From: an uncultured Candidatus Saccharibacteria bacterium
GTDB taxonomy: Bacteria > Patescibacteriota > Saccharimonadia > Saccharimonadales > Saccharimonadaceae
Assembly: GCA_946414345.1 (NCBI GenBank)
Contig: CAMKOB010000006.1
Location: forward strand, 1 to 44,356
Length of the DNA stretch: 44,356 nt
Direction: 5' to 3'
The position numbers and the translations under genes are program-made. Shown here in pieces: positions 17,328 through 29,510 of the stretch (its first letter is position 1; every line of letters starts with the position of its first letter). Under the pieces are notes generated by a model, which was given only the letters and a program-made list of their open reading frames with translations, was not told the DNA's origin and did not search any database.

Positions 17328-17918
17328 ATGGCTAAACTGTATTTTCGCTACGGCGCAATGGGGTGTGGCAAAACGATGCAACTTTTACAAGTGGCATTTA
17401 ACTACGAGGAACGTGGTCACAAAGTTTGTGTCATTAAGCCTCGTACCGACACTAAAAATGGTACTAAGCTGTTAACCCGCATCGGTCCCGAACGCGAAAC
17501 TAACTTATGTTTTGATCAATCTACCGATATATATAAAGAGGTGTCCAAAAAATATAAAAAAGTACATTGTGTACTCGTTGATGAGGCGCAATTTTTGACT
17601 CCTGCACAAGCCGACCAACTTATGAAAATAACAATTGATTTGGATATACCAGTCATGGCTTATGGTCTTAGATTGAATTTCCGTCAACAAGATGGCGGAT
17701 TCGAAGGAGCTACTAGATTGCTTCAGATTGCCCACGATATTGAAGAAATCAAAACAATTTGTGAGTGTGGCCATAAAGCCACTCTAAATTGTCGTTTTTT
17801 GAATAATAAACTCATGACGGATGGCCCAGATATTTTAATTGACGATGGTAAATCAAAAATCGAATATCGTGCTCTCTGTCCTGCTTGCTACGAGAAATAT
17901 CTGAAAGGAGACAAATAA
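17328..17918 (+). CDS. tdk: Thymidine kinase (type II)
   Basis: This salvage enzyme phosphorylates thymidine to dTMP with ATP. The 196-residue protein has the P-loop GAMGCGKT (9-16), the catalytic DEAQF (85-89, Glu86) and the lasso zinc site with Cys145, Cys147, Cys184 and Cys187 (CEC...CPAC). This fits type II (TK1-like) enzymes. It is followed by tmk with a TAATG overlap, giving a two-step thymidine to dTDP route, as expected in an organism relying on host nucleosides. It is leaderless. Confidence 0.95.
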   Translation: MAKLYFRYGAMGCGKTMQLLQVAFNYEERGHKVCVIKPRTDTKNGTKLLTRIGPERETNLCFDQSTDIYKEVSKKYKKVHCVLVDEAQFLTPAQADQLMKITIDLDIPVMAYGLRLNFRQQDGGFEGATRLLQIAHDIEEIKTICECGHKATLNCRFLNNKLMTDGPDILIDDGKSKIEYRALCPACYEKYLKGDK

Positions 17919-18517
17919 TGTATATCGTTATAGAAGGTCAAGACGGTACCGGTAAGTCCACCCAAGCTCGATTATTAAAAGATTATTTCGAAAATCAGGG
18001 CAAAGAAGTAGTCGTGATGGATGAACCAGATGGTGATTTGCCACAAGCCCACGATATCCATGACATGATTCTGGTTCGTGGTTATAACCTTGAATCTCTA
18101 ACGAATGTTTTATTGTTTACTGCAGCACGTGTTGAATTATGGCGAAAGATTGCTGAGCCAGTATTGAAAAACGGCGGCGTTGTGATTTCTGCTCGAAATT
18201 ATTGGTCTACATTAGCTTATCAAGGTTATGGTGAAGGTGTTTCGAAAAGCAAAATTATTAAAATCACTCACGAGGCTTTACCAGACAAATATTGCCACCC
18301 GGACAAAGGATTTATCCTAATTGTTTCCGACAAAGTTCGATTAGAGCGCCAAGGCGGTCGCGGCAAAGCTAAAGAAACTTTCGAGGCCAAACCAGACGAT
18401 TTTCAGCAGCGTGTTAATGCTGCCTATCCAAAAATTGCTAAGGAATTCAACATCCCAATCATTGATGCATCCGGTACTATTGAGGAAGTTTTCAGTTTAA
18501 TTAAAGAAAAACTATAG
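17918..18517 (+). CDS. tmk: Thymidylate kinase
   Basis: This kinase phosphorylates dTMP to dTDP. Residues 7-14 form the P-loop (GQDGTGKS), MDEPDG is the substrate-base/DR-like loop, SARNYWSTLAYQGYG fits the TMP-binding region, and RLERQGGRGKAKE is the LID. At 199 residues it is slightly short. The frame is open a little upstream, but the ATG overlapping the tdk stop (TAATG) with AAAGGAG (17904-17910) inside tdk is the obvious start. It is translationally coupled to tdk. Confidence 0.93.
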   Translation: MYIVIEGQDGTGKSTQARLLKDYFENQGKEVVVMDEPDGDLPQAHDIHDMILVRGYNLESLTNVLLFTAARVELWRKIAEPVLKNGGVVISARNYWSTLAYQGYGEGVSKSKIIKITHEALPDKYCHPDKGFILIVSDKVRLERQGGRGKAKETFEAKPDDFQQRVNAAYPKIAKEFNIPIIDASGTIEEVFSLIKEKL

Positions 18518-18549
18518 TGGTGTCAGTTTAATAAAACTCGTAATAATGT

Positions 18550-18555
18550 TATAAT
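18550..18555 (+). promoter_or_regulatory. -10 box of FSMPD gene A (leaderless)
   Basis: TATAAT ends 6 nt before the ATG at 18562. No -35 is seen. Confidence 0.6.
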
Positions 18556-18561
18556 TAACTT

Positions 18562-19935
18562 ATGCTTAATATGGGAGAAAATGTTTTTGAAGCACAAGAA
18601 AAGCGTCCCACCTTTTTTGTAGCTCAATATATTACTACATACTTTTACGTATTGTTTTTCCTATTATTAGTTACCGCCATCTCAGCCTTAATACAGTCGC
18701 AACCAGTAAATTATAACGCCGCAAATGCTGTAGAGGCCGATACCGCTATATCTGTTAACGTGGCAGACGCCTGTTCAATCACTAACACCATTGAAATCAA
18801 CAAGCAACATACTGCCACTGTTCAGGCTAATTCTTATACATCAGATATTGGAGAAACACTAATAAGTGTTAACTGCAACGATATTAGTGGCTATTCGGTC
18901 TATGTTGTGGGCTACACGAACGACACAGAAGGCGCGAATACTTTAACGGGAAGCAATACTGGTCTTACAATTCCAACTGGTACCAGCGTAGATGCCACCA
19001 CGTCTAACTGGGCTATGAAGTTAATACCAGTTAGCGGGATCGATGCCCCGACTATATTAAGTGACAATAACGGTTCCTTTGCTTCCTACCATATAATTCC
19101 GGCAACTGCCACCAAAGTGGCAACACTTGCTAATAGCACCGAATCGTCGTCAGAGTTTAAAACTACCTACGCCGTGGCCATCTCTGCTTCTCAATCGGCC
19201 GACAGCTATACTGGTCAAGTAAAATATACTCTCGTCCACCCGAGTTATGCTAACGCAGATGGAAATGTATACATGCAAAACTTTACCTTAGCCGATTGTC
19301 AACAAAATGTTGGTGTTAATGGAAACCCAGCAAACGTTGGGGACGAAATGACTCTACGTGATAGAAGAGATAATAACGAATATACGGTCCGCTACATTAA
19401 CGGTGCCTGTTGGATGACGCAAAATTTGCGCATTGCGGGGACAATTAATAAGCAATACTCCAACTTCTCACGAGTAGATAATTTCAATCCGTGCGAGAAC
19501 GATCTCACGGCTGGGCAAAGTTATGATGAGCCAAGATGCCATGTTTCTGAAGACGATACTTATGGAGTGTGGTATAATTTTGCGGCAGCATCAGCGGGTC
19601 AAATTACTGGAAGCTCCAATTACACCAATGCGACTGAAGATATTTGTCCATCCGGTTGGAGACTTCCACAAGATGGCTCTGGGGCTGGTCAGACCAGAAA
19701 TATAACCAGCTCCACTGTTTATGCAGCGGCATTTAATCCAGTAGGTGGTGGTTCCTACTGGGACAAGACAAATGATGGTAGTGTCAATGGATATTGGTGG
19801 TCTTCCACCGCTCAGGGCAATCCGTATCGTTACTACATCTATTATGATGGCACTAACCTCATTAATAGTCCGAATGGTTGGTGGGGGATATATAGATTTG
19901 GCGGATATTACATTCGTTGCGTCCGCCTGCAGTGA
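18562..19935 (+). CDS. Secreted FSMPD-domain protein A
   Basis: This is a 457-residue exported protein. A signal/anchor helix (about 24-44) is followed by a Thr/Ser-rich beta domain (about 55-230). A C-terminal Fibrobacter succinogenes major paralogous domain (about 235-457) has DRRDNNEYTVRYINGACWMT (265-284), EDICPSGWRLP (359-369), GYWWSS (410-415) and the terminal YIRCVRLQ. Paired Cys in the domain suggest disulfides outside the cell. FSMPD proteins are surface or secreted, and the fold is thought to be lectin-like; the ligand is unknown. The domain resembles protein B closely, including YDE-RCH and GVWYN blocks. The C-terminal 40 residues are rich in Tyr/Trp/Gly/Asn. In an epibiont a role in host contact is plausible but unproven. 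Confidence 0.85.
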   Translation: MLNMGENVFEAQEKRPTFFVAQYITTYFYVLFFLLLVTAISALIQSQPVNYNAANAVEADTAISVNVADACSITNTIEINKQHTATVQANSYTSDIGETLISVNCNDISGYSVYVVGYTNDTEGANTLTGSNTGLTIPTGTSVDATTSNWAMKLIPVSGIDAPTILSDNNGSFASYHIIPATATKVATLANSTESSSEFKTTYAVAISASQSADSYTGQVKYTLVHPSYANADGNVYMQNFTLADCQQNVGVNGNPANVGDEMTLRDRRDNNEYTVRYINGACWMTQNLRIAGTINKQYSNFSRVDNFNPCENDLTAGQSYDEPRCHVSEDDTYGVWYNFAAASAGQITGSSNYTNATEDICPSGWRLPQDGSGAGQTRNITSSTVYAAAFNPVGGGSYWDKTNDGSVNGYWWSSTAQGNPYRYYIYYDGTNLINSPNGWWGIYRFGGYYIRCVRLQ

Positions 19936-19976
19936 TTATGAATCAAATAACAATAATGGCTTTAAATTAGTCAAAT

Positions 19977-21755
19977 TCAATTCTCAGCAAACTGTGAATT
20001 ATAAAGCTCCGCATAGAATCCGCCAGTAGCCAACAATTCATCGTGATTTCCCTGCTCCACAATTGCGCCATCACGCATTACTAGAATTAAATCAGAATTG
20101 CGAATGGTTGACAAACGATGTGCAATCACGAATGAAGTTCTTCCGTGAGTGAGTTTTTCAAACGAGTCTTGAATTAATTGTTCAGTACGCGTATCCACGT
20201 TTGAGGTAGCTTCGTCTAATATCATCATGGGGGGATCGGCTACCATCGCGCGCGCGATGGTGATTAATTGCTTTTCGCCAGCCGAGATGTTATCCGAGTC
20301 CTCCGAAATCATTGACTTATAGGTTTTTGGTAGGGCTTCAATAACATGGTTGACGTTACTGGACTTTGCTGCTTGGACAATGTCGTTATATGAGGCGGAC
20401 TGATTACCATAGCGTAAGTTTTCTTCTACGGTACCGCTAAATAGCCAAGTATCTTGTAAAACCATACCAAACAAACGTCGTACGTCCGCACGCTTCATTT
20501 CGCGAATCGGTTCGCCATCGATAGTAATAAAACCAGAATCTGGTTCATAAAACCGCATTAGTAGATTGATGATGGTCGTTTTGCCGGCGCCAGTTGGACC
20601 AACGATTGCGACCTTCATGCCGGGCTTAATAGTGGCAGAAAAGTTTTTAATTACCGGTTGTTTTTTATTATAGCTAAAGCAAACATTATGAAATTCTACT
20701 TCACCCTTAACATCAGGAATCGTGAGCGATTTTTCGGTATCGGGCTCCTCCTCAGGTTCTGCTAAGAATTCAAAAATCCTTTCACTTGCCGCGAGAAGTG
20801 ATTGTATTGTGGCGGTGGTTGCCGCGACCTCAGTAATTGGTCGATTAAACCTTGAAACATATTGGATAAAGGCTTGGATGTCACCAATGTTGATGACGCC
20901 ATCAATAACAAATTTACCGCCAAGTATACAAATTGCTACATATGCAAGGTTGGTGAATATATGTGTTACTGGAAACGATAGGGATGAAAATATCTGTGCG
21001 CGTTCAGCGGCTTTCGCGAGTTTTTGATTAACGGCGCCAAAACTCGCCACTGCAGTCCTTTCATATGAATTCGACTTAATAACAATTTGTCCAGAATAAT
21101 CCTCTTCGATTTCACTATTCAAAGCGCCAAGCGTATTTTGTTGTTCGCGGAAATACTTTTGGGCAAATTTTGTGATTTTTCCTACAGCTAATACTGATAA
21201 CGGAATTGCCACGAATGAAATCAAAGAAAGTGGCACTGAAATTGATAACATAATAATCATCACGCCAATCAAAGTTGTGATAGATAGCGAAATATCTGCT
21301 ATTTCCTGTGACATTGATGTAGTGAGTACATCAACATCATTGGTCATGCGTGACAAGGTATCGCCATATTTATGCTTGTCGAAGTAAGAAATTGGTAACC
21401 GAGAGATTTTGTCGATGATTTCAGAACGGAGATGCTCTGTGTATTTTGCCGAAACCACCGCAAGGATGAATGCCTGCCCATAATTTAGTAGTGCTGATGC
21501 CAAGAACAATATTACAACCACCACAACCTTGCGTCCAATCGAACCAAAATCAATCTCCGGATAAGTATTGACCGCAATATTGGTCATGTCGCCAAGTATT
21601 TTTGGAATAAAAAGCGCGAGTATTGCTGAACCAATCGCCAAGATTACTGATAGAAGAATCATAAATCGCCACGGTTTAATAGATTTCAAAAATTGTTTCA
21701 ATGCAAACTTGATGTCTTTTGCTTTACCAGCCGTTGTACTTCCGTGTCTGTCCAT
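19977..21755 (-). CDS. Heterodimeric ABC exporter, catalytic half (MsbA/MdlB-type)
   Basis: An exporter half-transporter of 592 residues: six-helix membrane domain (about 30-330) then ATPase domain. Walker A is GPTGAGKT (386-393), the signature is ISAGEKQ (490-496, a non-canonical LSGGQ), Walker B is MILDEA with catalytic Glu515, and the switch His546 is in AHRLST. This half therefore supplies the intact Walker B Glu and H-loop of the pair. It is coupled to the upstream half by TAATG, with AGGAG before it. The substrate may be lipid, peptide or drug and cannot be decided from sequence. Confidence 0.93.
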   Translation of the reverse strand: MDRHGSTTAGKAKDIKFALKQFLKSIKPWRFMILLSVILAIGSAILALFIPKILGDMTNIAVNTYPEIDFGSIGRKVVVVVILFLASALLNYGQAFILAVVSAKYTEHLRSEIIDKISRLPISYFDKHKYGDTLSRMTNDVDVLTTSMSQEIADISLSITTLIGVMIIMLSISVPLSLISFVAIPLSVLAVGKITKFAQKYFREQQNTLGALNSEIEEDYSGQIVIKSNSYERTAVASFGAVNQKLAKAAERAQIFSSLSFPVTHIFTNLAYVAICILGGKFVIDGVINIGDIQAFIQYVSRFNRPITEVAATTATIQSLLAASERIFEFLAEPEEEPDTEKSLTIPDVKGEVEFHNVCFSYNKKQPVIKNFSATIKPGMKVAIVGPTGAGKTTIINLLMRFYEPDSGFITIDGEPIREMKRADVRRLFGMVLQDTWLFSGTVEENLRYGNQSASYNDIVQAAKSSNVNHVIEALPKTYKSMISEDSDNISAGEKQLITIARAMVADPPMMILDEATSNVDTRTEQLIQDSFEKLTHGRTSFVIAHRLSTIRNSDLILVMRDGAIVEQGNHDELLATGGFYAELYNSQFAEN

Positions 21756-23527
21756 TATTTTGCTCCTTTCTCTGCGAATTTGTTTGCTAGCTTTAATTCA
21801 TGTGCATACTCATCGTCCGACAATTGTGATTTTACAATACTTTGATAGACGGGGCATTTATTTAATAGATCAAGGTGACAACCTTTCCCGGCAACACGTC
21901 CGTTATCGAGCACGACTATTTGCTCGGCGTCTTTTATAGTACTAACTCTTTGTGCCACAACGAGTACCACCGCATTTTCGGTAATCGGTTTTAAAGCGGC
22001 GCGCAATTTGGCGTCCGTTTTCATATCAAGTGCCGAGAAAGCATCGTCAAAAATAAAGATATCTGGTTTTTTACAAATCGCCCGAGCGATTGATAGTCGT
22101 TGTTTTTGCCCACCTGAGACATTAGTGCCACCTTGTGCGATGCGGGAGTTATATTTTTGTGGTAATTTTTCGACGAAGTCCTTTGCTTGAGCGATTTCAG
22201 CCGCTCGTATTACATCTGCTTTGCTTGCATTTGGCGCTCCAAACATAATGTTTGATTCAACGCTACCAGAAAACAGGATCCCGTGCTGCGGTACAAATCC
22301 AATCCGCGAAATTAAATCGTCTTTTTCGTAATCCTTCACTGAAACACCGTTTATGAGTATTTCTCCATCCGTTGCTTCGTAGAACCTCGGCACCAGGTTA
22401 ATTAATGTCGACTTACCAGAACCGGTCGAGCCGATGAACGCTGTAGTCTTCCCCGCTTCTGCCACAAATGACACATTTGAAAGAACTTTTTCGGCTGCGC
22501 CAGGATAACAAAAATCTACATTTTTGAATTCTACCGATGCGGACTTACTCGGCACGCCATAAGTTTCGCCGCGCCAATGAATTTTAAAATTAAGATCTAA
22601 TACCTCACGAATCCTTTCCGCTGATACGTTGGCGCGCGGCAGCATTACAAACAACATTGACATCATCAAGAATGACATCATTACAAAAGTCACATATTGT
22701 GCAAAAGCTGACATGTTACCGAGATATGAAAAGTCCTGATGCAGGAGTGAAATACCCACCCAAGAGCATAATAATGTTGCACCATTAAAGATGATGCCAA
22801 TTAAGGGGTTTTGTAGCTCTAGAATTCTATCTATAAAGATCAATAGTTTTGTTAGCTCATCGTTGGTTTTTTCGAATTTCTTCTTTTCTAATTTCTCGTT
22901 ATTGAAAGCACGAATTACTCGAAGGCCTGTTAAATTTTCACGCGTAATTAAAGTTATTCTATCAACGATTGTTTGAAAAACTTTAAACTTTGGAATTACT
23001 AAAGCCATTATTAAAACTACTGAACAGATAATAGCAGTTACACCAACTGCAATTATCCAGCTCATTTCCGGTGCGGTTTGTATCGCCATAACCAAAGCGA
23101 TAATACAGAAGAGTGGTGAACGTATCATCATTGATAGGAGCATTGTGATAACCATTTGGATTTGATTTACGTCATTAGTCGTACGCGTAATCAAAGAGGC
23201 AGTACTAAATTCCTTCAAGTCACTAACGCCAGCATTGATAATTTTTGCAAAAATTTCCGCCCTTAAATCGCGCGAAAAATAAGCGCCCACTCTTGCCGAC
23301 AAAAAGCTCGACAAGAATGCAGCTACCGCTGAAAGCGCAGTGAGACCTAGCATTATTAACCCCATTGACCAGATATAATCCATATTTCCGGGCACAATGC
23401 CATCATTAATAATCTGTGCCATTAGCGCCGGCAATTGTAGCGTAGTATATACTTGCGCCACGGTTGCGAGAACCAAAATAACCACTTGCCACCAATAAGG
23501 TTTTAGATATTTAAATAGTTTCCACAT
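21755..23527 (-). CDS. Heterodimeric ABC exporter, degenerate half (MdlA-type)
   Basis: The partner half-transporter, 590 residues. It has Walker A GSTGSGKS (366-373) and a canonical signature VSGGQKQ (470-476). However, the Walker B catalytic Glu is Asp (FIFDDAFSALD, Asp495) and the switch His is Gln (AQRVST, Gln526). Asymmetric heterodimers such as TM287/288 and LmrCD show the same division: one composite site binds ATP but hydrolyses poorly. GGGAG precedes the ATG. It begins 3 nt after the YbhN-like gene in a four-gene operon. Confidence 0.93.
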   Translation of the reverse strand: MWKLFKYLKPYWWQVVILVLATVAQVYTTLQLPALMAQIINDGIVPGNMDYIWSMGLIMLGLTALSAVAAFLSSFLSARVGAYFSRDLRAEIFAKIINAGVSDLKEFSTASLITRTTNDVNQIQMVITMLLSMMIRSPLFCIIALVMAIQTAPEMSWIIAVGVTAIICSVVLIMALVIPKFKVFQTIVDRITLITRENLTGLRVIRAFNNEKLEKKKFEKTNDELTKLLIFIDRILELQNPLIGIIFNGATLLCSWVGISLLHQDFSYLGNMSAFAQYVTFVMMSFLMMSMLFVMLPRANVSAERIREVLDLNFKIHWRGETYGVPSKSASVEFKNVDFCYPGAAEKVLSNVSFVAEAGKTTAFIGSTGSGKSTLINLVPRFYEATDGEILINGVSVKDYEKDDLISRIGFVPQHGILFSGSVESNIMFGAPNASKADVIRAAEIAQAKDFVEKLPQKYNSRIAQGGTNVSGGQKQRLSIARAICKKPDIFIFDDAFSALDMKTDAKLRAALKPITENAVVLVVAQRVSTIKDAEQIVVLDNGRVAGKGCHLDLLNKCPVYQSIVKSQLSDDEYAHELKLANKFAEKGAK

Positions 23528-23530
23528 TTG

Positions 23531-24595
23531 TTATTTTCTCCCACTTTTTAATTTTCTTTTTTCCACATTGATGGACAGAAATGATAATCCGCCAAATATT
23601 ATATATATATAATATGTGAAAAATCTCCAAACAAGCATAGCCCAGAAAACGTATCCGGCCGACAAAGCTGAAAAAACGATATAAAAGGTTCCTTCTGCCG
23701 CTCCGGTATTGCCCGGTGTTGGAATAAAATAAACTGCGCTGGTTACGGCCAGCGTAGTTGATAAACATTCTAGAAAACCCACGTTGCCACCAAATGCTAA
23801 CAAAACAAAGAAAGGTATAGTGGCGATAAAAAATTGATAAAGTGTAGCGAGTACGATTGTTTGTATAAATAATCCACGTGTTTTTAGTGTGCGTTTGACA
23901 GACTTAACATATTCCGCTGTTTCGGTTTCAACACGTTTCACTGCCTCGTCACGGTTTTTGACAATTTTTACTTTTGCAAGTATTCGCACAAAGAGATTAA
24001 TGAATTTTGCTGTAGCCTTTGGGAAAAAATTTACCGCAATCATCATTAAAGGCCAAAAGGCAAAAAACAATAACCCGAGCCAAGCTGGCACCATTAAAAC
24101 TGGATTATCGTGCATCGGATTGCCCACCAAGAAAAAGATTATTGCCAAAATCAAAAAACCAATTTGCCCAACAATCATCGCTACGATTGGCACCGAAGTA
24201 GCATCGCCAGCCGGCAATTTACTATGTTTACGCATATAATATACCTGAAATGGCTGCCCGCCAATTGCGGCTGGTGTTACGTTGTCATAATATTTACCAA
24301 GCATCACGACCCGCCAGGCCAATTTCCAGATTTCACGCCGAGTCATATTTTTTTTGCCAGAAGATCTTTTTATCATCAACACATATTTAAAAAGATTCGC
24401 CAACGTTGCCAGAGCAAACATCAAAACCGCAGGTATCAGATACCAGCCATTCAATTCGACTTTTGACAATTCAGTTGCATCCGCAGATTTGCCATATTCA
24501 TTGACTGCGGTAGCTACAATTACTGCAATATTCAAGGCAATAAATGCAATTATCGCAAAAGTCTTCTTGGAGAGCTTCTTTTTTTGTTTTTCCAT
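23531..24595 (-). CDS. YbhN/UPF0104-family membrane protein (flippase-like domain)
   Basis: A 354-residue polytopic protein with about eight hydrophobic segments. It belongs to the family related to the membrane part of lysyl-phosphatidylglycerol synthase/flippase. Typical blocks are PAAIGGQPFQVYYMRKHSK, IPTPGNTGAAEGTFYIVF and WRFFTYYIYIIFGG. No soluble lysyltransferase domain is attached. Members are thought to move or handle lipid-linked substrates. Its place between an AI-2E-family gene and an ABC exporter suggests an envelope-lipid role (inference). GAGGA precedes the ATG. Confidence 0.85.
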   Translation of the reverse strand: MEKQKKKLSKKTFAIIAFIALNIAVIVATAVNEYGKSADATELSKVELNGWYLIPAVLMFALATLANLFKYVLMIKRSSGKKNMTRREIWKLAWRVVMLGKYYDNVTPAAIGGQPFQVYYMRKHSKLPAGDATSVPIVAMIVGQIGFLILAIIFFLVGNPMHDNPVLMVPAWLGLLFFAFWPLMMIAVNFFPKATAKFINLFVRILAKVKIVKNRDEAVKRVETETAEYVKSVKRTLKTRGLFIQTIVLATLYQFFIATIPFFVLLAFGGNVGFLECLSTTLAVTSAVYFIPTPGNTGAAEGTFYIVFSALSAGYVFWAMLVWRFFTYYIYIIFGGLSFLSINVEKRKLKSGRK

Positions 24596-24610
24596 ATAGT
24601 CCTCAGATAA

Positions 24611-25720
24611 CTATCCACGCGCCGCTTTGATATTTGGATACTCGTCGATTAGCACACGGATGCATCCGGCAATCGGAATTGCTACGATAGCACCAATCAA
24701 ACCAAACATATACATACCGATAACGATAGCAATAAGTATTATTACGGCCGGCAACTTTAAAGCATTTCCTTGAATCTTCGGTGCAACAACATTATTCTCT
24801 ATTTGTGCATATATTATATATACTATTGCAAATATTATTGCTGCAACCGGACTGCTGAATAGTAGCAAGACAGTAACCAGTGTGCCGCCGATAAACTGAC
24901 CAAACATTGGAATCAAATAAAATAACATTGTAACCATGCCCATTGGTATCGCCAAGCTTGGTTGCACCTCAGTGAATAGCGAAAGTAGGAATACGATGAG
25001 CCCACTAGCACAACCATCAATCACGGCAACGATAACTTGGCGCGAAACGTAGGTAGAAACAACATTCGCCATCTTTGCAAGTACTCTTTTTGCCACTGCG
25101 ACCGGTTTCTTATCTTCTTCCGGTGAGCCAAGGCTCGCCCACAAAGAATCCAGTAATGCTGGCCCCTCAAGTAGCATCAATAAGGTTAAAACTAGCACGA
25201 GCACTATTTTCATCATAAAATCTGCAACATTTCCTACGCTTGTTACCAGATTGTTCCCCAACATCCCGAGCAAGTTATTGGATAGATTTGTTACGGCGTT
25301 ATTGATTTCACTGTGTAAATCCTGGATTCCGAACGATTTTCCAATATCGTTAATTCCATCCCACCCGCCAAAAGTATTTTCAAAAGTTTGAGGAAAGTTT
25401 TGAATAAACTTAGATGTTTCATTTACTACCACTGGACCGACTATTGCGATTACGCCGCCGATTACAAAAACCACAATAAAGTAAGCAAGTACTGCGGATA
25501 AAGTTTGGTGTTTTTTTCCACTCTCACCAAAATGCTTATTGAAAAAACCATTAACTTTACGGACTAATGGCTTTAAAGCTAAAGCCAAGAAGAGAGAGGC
25601 GCCAACCACTAACAAGCCAGTTTTAGCAGATATCAAAAACAGCACAACTAAACCAATTCCCACCGGAACCAGCCAGAATTTAATAAATGTTTTCAAATCG
25701 GTTTCAATTACTTTAGCCAT
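24611..25720 (-). CDS. AI-2E (TqsA/PerM) family transporter
   Basis: This 369-residue membrane protein starts with paired N-terminal helices, has a soluble amphipathic middle (about 100-160, NETSKFIQNFPQTFENTF), and ends with the C-terminal helix set containing FYLIPMFGQFIGG and AQIENNVVAPKIQGNALKLP, which identify the family. Members export small molecules or act as Na+(Li+)/H+ antiporters; the name does not prove AI-2 transport. It is the first gene of a four-gene operon with a leader and a strong ribosome site. Confidence 0.9.
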   Translation of the reverse strand: MAKVIETDLKTFIKFWLVPVGIGLVVLFLISAKTGLLVVGASLFLALALKPLVRKVNGFFNKHFGESGKKHQTLSAVLAYFIVVFVIGGVIAIVGPVVVNETSKFIQNFPQTFENTFGGWDGINDIGKSFGIQDLHSEINNAVTNLSNNLLGMLGNNLVTSVGNVADFMMKIVLVLVLTLLMLLEGPALLDSLWASLGSPEEDKKPVAVAKRVLAKMANVVSTYVSRQVIVAVIDGCASGLIVFLLSLFTEVQPSLAIPMGMVTMLFYLIPMFGQFIGGTLVTVLLLFSSPVAAIIFAIVYIIYAQIENNVVAPKIQGNALKLPAVIILIAIVIGMYMFGLIGAIVAIPIAGCIRVLIDEYPNIKAARG

Positions 25721-25723
25721 GAA

Positions 25724-25749
25724 CCTCCTCCATATAATTCATTATACCA
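25724..25749 (-). promoter_or_regulatory. Extended -10 and strong Shine-Dalgarno of the AI-2E/ABC operon
   Basis: TGGTATAAT (hexamer at 25741-25746, minus strand) is followed by a short leader with GGAGGAGG (25724-25731) 3 nt before the ATG. Unlike most first genes here, this one is not leaderless. Confidence 0.65.
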
Positions 25750-25781
25750 TAGAAATTACGTTTTATTTTAAAAACGCCTGC

Positions 25782-25810
25782 TTGCGAAAAACATAAAAAT
25801 AGTATATAAT
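25782..25810 (+). promoter_or_regulatory. Promoter of queA-tgt
   Basis: TTGCGA (25782-25787), a 17-nt spacer and TATAAT (25805-25810), ending 8 nt before the ATG: both boxes present, almost leaderless. Confidence 0.7.
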
Positions 25811-25818
25811 AATAAAAT

Positions 25819-28148
<2,330 letters not shown>

Positions 28149-28165
<17 letters not shown>

Positions 28166-29510
28166 AAATAGCCCCGTTTGGATTATCGTTTAGAGCAATC
28201 CCTTGTTTTAGCAACAAATCGCGAATTTCATCAGACCTTTTAAAATCTTTTTCTGCACGTGCAGCATCTCTCTCACGAATCAATTCGTAACTTTGTTTTG
28301 CAATATCTGGCGTATCTGTAATTAATCTTAGACCAAATAATGCATCGACTTTTTTCCAATCATCAAGTGATAAGTCCGAATTATCAATAATTGCACATGC
28401 CTCAGCAGAGTTTAGATTATTATTGACTGCGGCGAGTATGTTATCAAAAACACTCGCCACATCCGATTTTTCCTTGTCACCGTTATTAAGCTGATAGCAT
28501 TTAGCAATCTTCGCTCGCCAATTCGCTCGACGATTCCTTGCCGCTTCTAGAGAATCAAAAGTGAAATTCCGTGTGCCTTGGTAGTGACCAGAAAGAAGCC
28601 ACATCTTGTAATCCATCGGCGAGAAACCACGGCTAGCCAAATCTTCCAAACTATATACGTTACCAAGTGACTTAGAAATTTTTTGTCCATCAATCGTGAT
28701 GAAATCGCAGTGCATCCAATAACGCGCTAGTTCCTTACCATACGCCGCGTAAGTCTCGGCAATTTCATTGGTATGGTGCACCGGAATGTGATCAACTCCG
28801 CCCGTGTGAATGTCGATTGGCTCGCCAAGCTCTTCATGAATAATCGTCGAGCATTCCAAATGCCAACCAGGATATCCAGGGCGTCCGAGATAATCCCACC
28901 GCATCGCATGATCCTCGCCCTCGTGAATAAACTTCCAAACTGCAAAATCTGATGCATTACGTTTTTTATCCGAAAAGCCAACACGAGCGCCTGCTTGCAA
29001 TCCATCCAAATCTAATCTCGCAAAATCCGCATATGAAGGCATCTTTGATGTATCGAAATAGATGCCATCTTGAGTCTCGTACGTGAACCCATTTGCAGTC
29101 ATCAGATCAACTGCCCGCATATCCGCTTCGATAAAATCCGTTGCTCGAGCTACAATATCTGCCGGCAGAAACTCCATTGCCGCGTAGTTAGTCAAATACA
29201 CATCTATATAATGCTCTGCAATTTCCCATACAGTCTTACCTTCACGCTTTGCCCCTTTCTCGAGTTTATCTTCTCCCTCGTCAGCATCGGATACTAAATG
29301 CCCGACGTCAGTTAGATTCAAAACTCGAAGAACTTTATAATCATTCATTTTTAAAGTTCTAACAAGCAAATCCCAATAAGTGTATGCCGCAAAATTCCCG
29401 ATATGAGGAGTAGCATAAACGGTAGGACCACAAGTATAAACCTTTACTACATCACCAAGAGGTTTAAAAACTTCAGTTTTACGGGTCGCGGTATTATATA
29501 GTTTTAGCAT
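28149..29510 (-). CDS. cysS: Cysteine--tRNA ligase
   Basis: A class I synthetase charging tRNACys. The 453-residue chain starts MLKLYNTATRKTEVF, has the zinc-ligand Cys27 in YTCGPTVY, HIGN (36-39) as the HIGH motif, the GWHLECS zinc-site block and KISKS as the KMSKS loop. The frame is open to 29639, but the ATG at 29510 has GGAGGAAG at good spacing and the standard N-terminus. It overlaps the 3' end of the alpha/beta hydrolase gene by 17 nt. Its last codons lie in the hairpin arm shared with tgt. Confidence 0.97.

Noticed and set aside
19933-19945. Terminator hairpin after FSMPD A (TGATTATGAATCA)
   Set aside because: The stem is only 5 bp, AT-rich and not followed by a T-run.
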